A DNA stretch of 64,000 nt from Geosiphon pyriformis. Taxonomy: Eukaryota; Glomeromycota; Glomeromycetes; Archaeosporales; Geosiphonaceae. Both the position numbers and the translations under genes were made by a program. Location of the stretch: positions 1-64,000 of the forward strand of contig JAAOMT010000176.1 in assembly GCA_016748015.1 (NCBI GenBank), written 5' to 3'. The notes beneath the pieces were generated by a model. The model ran no database searches, was not told the DNA's origin, and saw only the letters and a list, made by a program, of their open reading frames with translations. Shown here piece by piece: positions 58,810 through 64,000 of this stretch (position 1 is the first letter of the stretch; the number at the start of each line of letters is the position of its first letter).

Positions 58810-60748
58810 TCATTCGGCTTCAATATCCTTCTTTTTGTCACCTTCCAGCAAGGCCTGTCGATTTTTCTCGGCCCTCTCCTGTTTTTCTCGCAATTTTTCT
58901 AATGCCTCGGTAGTTGCAACATCGGATAAGCGCCGTTGTTCTTCGGCGACTTGTTTGGCTCGGGCCACATCGGCAGCAGCTTTCTTTACTCGATTAGCCT
59001 CAGCTTGCTAAAGGTGCATCAAGTTAAATAGATGGGAGAATTAAAACTGAAAAGGCGGAGATTAAATTATCTTATTGAACCTTTCTCTTTTCTTCTGCAG
59101 CGGCAAGTTTGGCATCTATTGATCCTTGTTCCACCCTTTTATGATGAAGATAAATAAAAAATAAAAAATTTTTAATTTAAGAAAGTCAACGCATGTGACG
59201 CGTCGACAATTTAACAATGTTAGTTGTCTAGATTCAATTCATTATCATTGGCAATAATTTTTATGTGTGTGTGTGTATGTGTGCGTTTGTATGATTTTGC
59301 TCGACCGTGACCTTTTCTAAAAATAGATGAAAAGGAGTGGGTTGAAAAGAATTTCAAAGAGTGAATTCTTACGATTTGCGATTGTTTCCCTCAACGCCAT
59401 TCTTTCTGGGACTCTGAGGCTTTTCAAGTTCGAGCTGTGCCAAACGATATTTTTCGGCTTTATCAAGCTTTTCACGAGACTTTTCGAGTGTTTGCTCGGC
59501 AGCCGCGTCGGATTGTCTACGAACTCGTTCCCCTACTTTTTTAGCACGTGCTACTTCAGTAGCAGCTTTTAGAACACGTTCGACCTCTGCTTGCTGTGAT
59601 ATGGAAAGATGACCAAGAGTGTAGGATGAACAAGAGATTGAGGTTATATCGAGAAAAGGGAACTTAAAGACCTAGTGCATTACATCAAAAGTCTAGCTTC
59701 ACAAAAGTTACCTTTCTTTTGTTTTCAGCAGCAAAAAGCTTTGCCTCAATTTCTTCTTGACAAAGTCTTTTGTTCCGATTAAACCCAGGTGAGATAGATG
59801 TTTAGCAATCAAGCAAATGAATAGCAAGCAAGCAAGCAAGACAAAAATCACATCGAATCAGAAGCAAAACAAAGCGAAGCGATAGGCAGCAAAAAAAACA
59901 TAATATCCAAGAAAATTTAAATCAAGTTTGAAGGTAACTACGGTCAAGCAAATGCATACAAACGCGCACATACACACACATACACACACAATGAATCATC
60001 AGCCAGGCTAGATAAAGTGGTACCCAAAATAACAAAGTCAATCGAAATAAAACCATCAACGTGCAAACGAAATTGAAACGACTTACGCTGGATCGGAAAG
60101 ACGATGTTGTTCCTCATATACCTCTCTAGCGTGCTGAATTTCTAATGTAGCTTTTTTTACTCGTTCAGCTTCAACTTGCTATTCGATGAAAATCAATAAT
60201 GTGATTCGTGACGAAAGTCACGAAAAATCATGCAAGTAATTTTAAATATTGTGTTTACCTTTCTTTTTTCTTCCGCAGCGGCAAGTTTCAAGTCCAATTC
60301 TTCTTGGGTAAGACTAATATTTTATATGGCAAAGGGTGGTTTTTAGAAAAAAGGCCAAAAATATTGATTAAAAAAAGCGTCGCGTAAAATATGAGAATAA
60401 ACCGACGCGTTTTTCTAAAATTGAGATAAACCCCACTTTTTCATCAAAATATATATTAGTATTTAGCTTCATGCGAGAAACCTCTTGAAAACCGTATTTA
60501 TCATAGACGCGTGCAAATAACAATAGCTCAAGTAAAACTCCAGTCTTTTGAACCGTGTTCAATTTTCTTTTTTGCCTAAACCCCACCTAAGGTAGTAAAA
60601 ACGCGACTAGAAAAAATTCGTCGCGAGCTTACCCTTTCTCTTTTTCTTCGGCAAACCTCTTTAAAATATGTTCTGGTGTAGGTGCGTCCGGGTTCTTTTT
60701 AATATCGACTTCAAACGCGACAGCTGGTTTGTTCGGGCTTTCGCTCAT
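58810..60748 (-). CDS. Stathmin-like coiled-coil protein with three repeated modules
   Basis: Seven exons: 60748-60633, 60313-60259, 60178-60087, 59766-59712, 59593-59373, 59135-59081 and 59007-58810. All introns are GT-AG, phases agree, and the sum is 792 nt (263 residues). The N-terminus reads MSESPNKPAVAFEVDIKK. Then three modules follow: LTQEELDLKLAAAEEKRK, LCQEEIEAKLFAAENKRK and VEQGSIDAKLAAAEEKRK, each continued by a helix such as QAEVERVLKAATEVARAK. Exons 2, 4 and 6 are each exactly 55 nt, start in phase 2 and end in phase 0, so the gene grew by exon-pair duplication. The EELxxKLxAAEExRK core and the upstream AFEV resemble stathmin, whose helix binds tubulin heterodimers. No family search was possible; a general coiled coil is the alternative. 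Confidence 0.75.
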
Positions 60749-61029
60749 AGTTTCTTAGAGTAGTTGGGTATTTTGGTAATGAAATTCTTAATGATACGTA
60801 AAAAACGGTTGGGAAAGAGTTTAGGAAGAGAACATACTTGATCTAAAGTGCTAAACTTGATGTATATGCATTATTCGTAGGGGTACCTACAGCTGTACAA
60901 CAAAAAGGTCTAACGTTTCTAAGAACATTGGGAATTTGGGCAAAATTACATGTTTGATGCAAAGTTAATGTATAAGGTCACATGGCTTTAAATAATTTTA
61001 AAAAATAGACGAAAAGTATCAGGAGACCG

Positions 61030-61102
61030 GCCTTCTTGGCTCAGTTGGCAGAGCGTCCGCCTAGTAAGCGGAAGGTCACTAGTTCGATTCTGGTAGAAGG
61101 CA
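61030..61102 (+). tRNA. tRNA-Thr (AGT)
   Basis: Acceptor stem GCCTTCT pairs with AGAAGGC; anticodon stem TCCGC/GCGGA holds loop CTAGTAA with anticodon AGT; the T arm ACTAG-TTCGATT-CTGGT pairs with one G-U. 73 nt, discriminator A, no intron, no encoded CCA. Lies 143 bp before the PRPF38B start on the same strand. Confidence 0.93.
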
Positions 61103-61245
61103 TGGCACGTATAGAATTACAGGATTTTTTTGCGAGTTTACAGTTAGATCGGCAAAATTTAAAATTTAAGTGTCACCTCAATTTGCTACTTTTTATACCC
61201 CTCAATTCCTTTGACAGAGCGTTTGGGTTGAACTTCACATTCAAA

Positions 61246-62947
61246 ATGAAACAATCAAACAAATTGGAAACGTGGGGAAATGAAAATACAATGAATCTGA
61301 ACAATATATTATTTCAAAACATCCAAGCCTCGCCATATTTCAAGCAACTTTAGTAAGAGTGTTACTTTTTTGATTTTCCCTTTGAAGCCAGATCGCTCTA
61401 ACAAAGATTGCTTTCTTTTATTATAACAGTGAACTGAAAACTTATCACGAAGTTATTGATGAAATATATAACGAAGGTAAGACGAGGAATATTAAGTTCT
61501 TTTTGCTATTTCGCTTGAGAAAGATAATTATGTCTTGAATTAATTTGGGATTATTTATATTCTGTAGTATCGTCCCTTGGTAGGTAAAAGAGATGTATAA
61601 TTATCCTTCAATAAATTTCTTAAATTTTCATTTTGATAATTAGATTTTAATCCTTATTTTCAACTCTGATTTAGAGCCTTTTCTCAAGGGAACAACAGCC
61701 TCCACGGCATTTTGCTTACTTTACAAATTGTGGACTTTGCGATTGACCATTAAACAAGTCTCTGGCTTGATTGATCACCCCGATTCGCCGTATGTATTAG
61801 TAACTATCTGCCTGGAAATTTTTTAAAGTTATTTCTACATTTAAAACATTGCTATTTCCTAATAGGCATATACGTGCTCTCGGATTTCTTTATCTTCGCT
61901 ATGTCTGTAAACCTGCCGATTTATGGGAATGGTTCGAGGATTACTTAGATGATGAAGAGGATCTCCAAATTCAGGCAGGTCCCAGGCCTGTCACAATGTA
62001 TGTATGTTCTATGAAGTACTCTTGCGTACTCCGACTTTTTAATCGTGAGTTTGTCTATAGTTGCGTGTGCATATTTTCTATTATTCTTTCTGGAAAAATC
62101 TTTGCATTTATGTACTCAGTTTCTATACTGCATAAAATCTAAACGCTTAATATAGTACAATCGGAAGAATGTGTCGTCAGTTATTGACCGAAACAAAATG
62201 GCTAGGCACCTTCTTGCCACGAATTCCTGTGCCGATTGCGCGTGATATTGAACTAAAATTGAAAGAAAAATTGCAACCCCCACCGCCACCTCCTAGGTAA
62301 GCATTATATGATATGCGGCATATTATTTTTCTCGTTATGTTATTTTTTGTCTGCCATCAGATTATGCCCTGGTACCTCCTTTTATAAATTATTATCGACT
62401 GGATTGTAAAAGTGATGAGCATTCTAGGAATGAGGTAGAAAACCAAAAAAAGCTCAACCTTTTCGTTTTTACAATACCTGTCCCAAGGTTCTTTTATTAT
62501 TAGTATTGAATAATTTACATTTTCACAAATTTAAATTAATTCAGGAGGGAATCACCTATATATGACCTGGAACCTAGAATAATCGCTGACAGTGGTACCC
62601 CATCTAGACATGGCGATGATGAGGGAGATTATCGTCGTAGTCGTACCCGTAGTAGGAGTCCCGATGGATCTTCTAGATCACGTAGACATCGTGATAATGA
62701 TCGCAACCATCGGGAATATAGAAGAGACCGAGATAGCGAGCGCGATTATGGCCGTCGACGAAGCCGAACCCCAGATCGTGATCGTTCTAGAAGACATAGA
62801 GGTTCTGGTCATGATAAAAGAGATAGAGAACATGAAAGACGTGAAACTCATGAATACGATCGTAAGCACGAGGATCAAGATAGAAAGTCAAGACGCTCTG
62901 ATGATAAGGGAAATGGTTGGCAACAAAGTCGAAGTCCAAGACACTAG
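61246..62947 (+). CDS. PRPF38B: Pre-mRNA-splicing factor 38B homologue
   Basis: Seven exons: 61246-61352, 61430-61476, 61568-61579, 61675-61789, 61866-61997, 62156-62296 and 62545-62947, total 957 nt, 318 residues. The PRP38 domain is clear: ETWGNENTMNLNNILFQNIQ, YELKTYHEVIDEIY, TASTAFCLLYKLWTLRLTIK, SPHIRALGFLYLRYV, WEWFEDYLDDEEDLQIQAG, and WLGTFLPRIPVPIARDIE. The third exon is only 12 nt and encodes most of VSSL, which fits the VxxVEPW-type spacing of the family. The C-terminal exon encodes an Arg/Ser- and Arg/Asp-rich tail typical of splicing factors. The domain order and NLN motif fit the PRPF38B subgroup. The start at 61246 is chosen because MKQSNKLETWGNE matches the family start; an upstream ATG at 61102 overlaps the tRNA and adds unrelated residues. 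Confidence 0.93.
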
Positions 62948-63252
62948 ATAAGAGAAAGTCAGAAATTAATAATTGATCTTGGGGTATATCTTTGAGGAAT
63001 TGTATTTTTTTTTAGAATAACAGAATTAACAAATTCTTTGTGACGGGCCAAACCTAATATCAGAGGCATTAAAGATTTCAAGGTGATATATCATTCGGTT
63101 TTATTTGAAATTAGGCTTAAAATAAATAATTGCCTTCATAACAAGGAAAAATTCATGTGGAAATATTTTAATTACGGAGGTTTTTGATAGTTTTGCTAAT
63201 TTTACATTTTAATTTAAATAATAAATATGCACCTTCATTATAAGTTATGTCA
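62948..63252. other. Intergenic, 3' region of PRPF38B
   Basis: AT-rich, with AATAAA-like signals near 63120-63130. No other feature seen. Confidence 0.5.
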
Positions 63253-63324
63253 TCTCGGTTAGTATAGTGGTGAGTATCCCCGCCTGTCACGCGGGAGACC
63301 GGGGTTCAATTCCCCGACCGAGAG
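63253..63324 (+). tRNA. tRNA-Asp (GTC)
   Basis: Acceptor stem TCTCGGT pairs with ACCGAGA; anticodon stem CCCGC/GCGGG with loop CTGTCAC gives anticodon GTC; T arm CGGGG-TTCAATT-CCCCG. 72 nt, discriminator G, no intron. Confidence 0.95.
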
Positions 63325-63644
63325 AGATAAATTTATTTTATACATGGACTAATTAAACGACTTTAAACTCATTTTTCGAAAAATTAATTGTAAACGCAGT
63401 CTTTTAATTATGATTGGTTTTGTAAGTCATAAACAAAAATAGGTTTCTCTTATATCAGACTTTTTTTATATAATTTTTGGTTTTTAATTATTGATTTTTA
63501 GGGTTGAAAAAAAATCATCCATTTGAATTACTTAATTAGCACACTGGTTACACTCTTGGCCGCGTCGAGATAATTTTTCCAATTTTCATTAGACGCGATA
63601 TTCTCCGAATTAGGCCGCTTTGGTGTGTGCGTATTTTGACAACC
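63325..63644. other. Intergenic, probable promoter of the next gene
   Basis: AT-rich with poly-T tracts (TTTTTTTATATAATTTTTGG near 63462). No defined motif. Confidence 0.4.
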
Positions 63645-64000
63645 ATGTTTGATAATTGGTCCGATGAAGAAGTTTGGGATGAGGAGTCTTTGAAACTGAT
63701 TAAGCGTCGTTCTCAGGGACAATCACCTGGCACTTCAAAAACACCTCTTCCGTCAAAAAGTCGAACGAGGTCACGAAATTCTCCTGGAAAACGCGTTCCC
63801 TCACAAGTCAAAGAAAGTCCTTTGAAAACCTCTAACAAGCATATAGGAGTGCTCTCACTGTCCCAAACAACTTCATATGCCCCGCTCAACACAAATGGCA
63901 CTCCTTCGAAGAGCCTTTCTTATTTTAATAAATCCCCACGTGAAACTCTCTCACTGCGGGCATCCACCACCAAGGTTGCTTCTAAAACCTTATTCAACTA
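63645..64000 (+). CDS. 5' end of an unrecognised gene (cut by window end)
   Basis: An open frame from ATG at 63645 runs to the window end without a stop (118 codons). The N-terminus is MFDNWSDEEVWDEESLKLIK, acidic with two Trp, then a long Ser/Pro/Lys/Arg-rich stretch with several SP and TP sites (GQSPGTSKTP, SRNSPGKR, KESPLKTS, NKSPRE), which look like proline-directed kinase sites in a disordered region. Codon use is like the neighbouring host genes. Family unknown; downstream exons lie outside the window. Confidence 0.7.
   Translation, partial: MFDNWSDEEVWDEESLKLIKRRSQGQSPGTSKTPLPSKSRTRSRNSPGKRVPSQVKESPLKTSNKHIGVLSLSQTTSYAPLNTNGTPSKSLSYFNKSPRETLSLRASTTKVASKTLFN

Noticed and set aside
61036-61245. 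Longer N-terminus of PRPF38B from an upstream ATG
   Set aside because: Would begin within or just after tRNA-Thr and adds residues unlike the family; the ATG at 61246 fits the conserved start.
1-64000. CRISPR array, operons or bacterial islands
   Set aside because: Introns, tRNA structure and gene content are eukaryotic; the tandem repeats lack spacer structure.

Overview
The window is nuclear DNA of a fungus. Genes carry many short GT-AG introns, two tRNA genes have no encoded CCA, and long AT-rich stretches with decayed LTR retrotransposons separate gene islands. The very low GC, the Ty3/gypsy content and the gene set fit an early-diverging lineage, most likely Glomeromycotina (arbuscular mycorrhizal fungi). 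That placement is inference; no marker here proves the genus. All host genes read with the standard code.

Layout. 1-19131 is a retrotransposon block. Element 1 (minus strand, cut by the window start) runs RT-dUTPase-Cys-rich-protease-Gag from low to high coordinate, with its 5' LTR at about 5287-6190. A decayed plus-strand Gag remnant lies near 7900-8440 and an LTR copy at 8512-9263. Element 2 (9264-19131, minus strand) is complete with two LTRs of about 970 bp. 19132-22100 is AT-rich DNA without genes. 22103-43544 is a gene island: POL5/MYBBP1A-like (minus) divergent from RPL38 (plus), a 1560-residue PH-domain protein (minus), an unrecognised two-exon gene (plus), a SET-domain methyltransferase (plus) and a FAM32A homologue (minus). 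43545-55690 is a second AT-rich desert with two LTR copies and a 114-bp tandem repeat. 55690-64000 is a second gene island: an Nramp metal transporter (plus), a seven-exon stathmin-like coiled-coil gene (minus), tRNA-Thr, PRPF38B (plus), tRNA-Asp and the 5' end of an unrecognised gene.

The host genes are mostly housekeeping: ribosome biogenesis and translation (POL5, RPL38, tRNAs), splicing (PRPF38B, FAM32A), metal uptake (Nramp) and protein methylation (SET). Nothing suggests a co-regulated cluster.

Most notable: (i) a stathmin-like gene built from three modules, each opened by an exon of exactly 55 nt in the same phase; (ii) Ty3/gypsy polyproteins with a Cys-rich segment and a five-motif dUTPase between protease and RT; (iii) premature stops in those elements that mostly look like CpA-to-TpA changes, a RIP-like signature; (iv) an intact 217-codon ORF in the env position of the otherwise broken element 2. 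Exon borders were worked out by hand from splice signals, phase and family similarity; no alignment was run.
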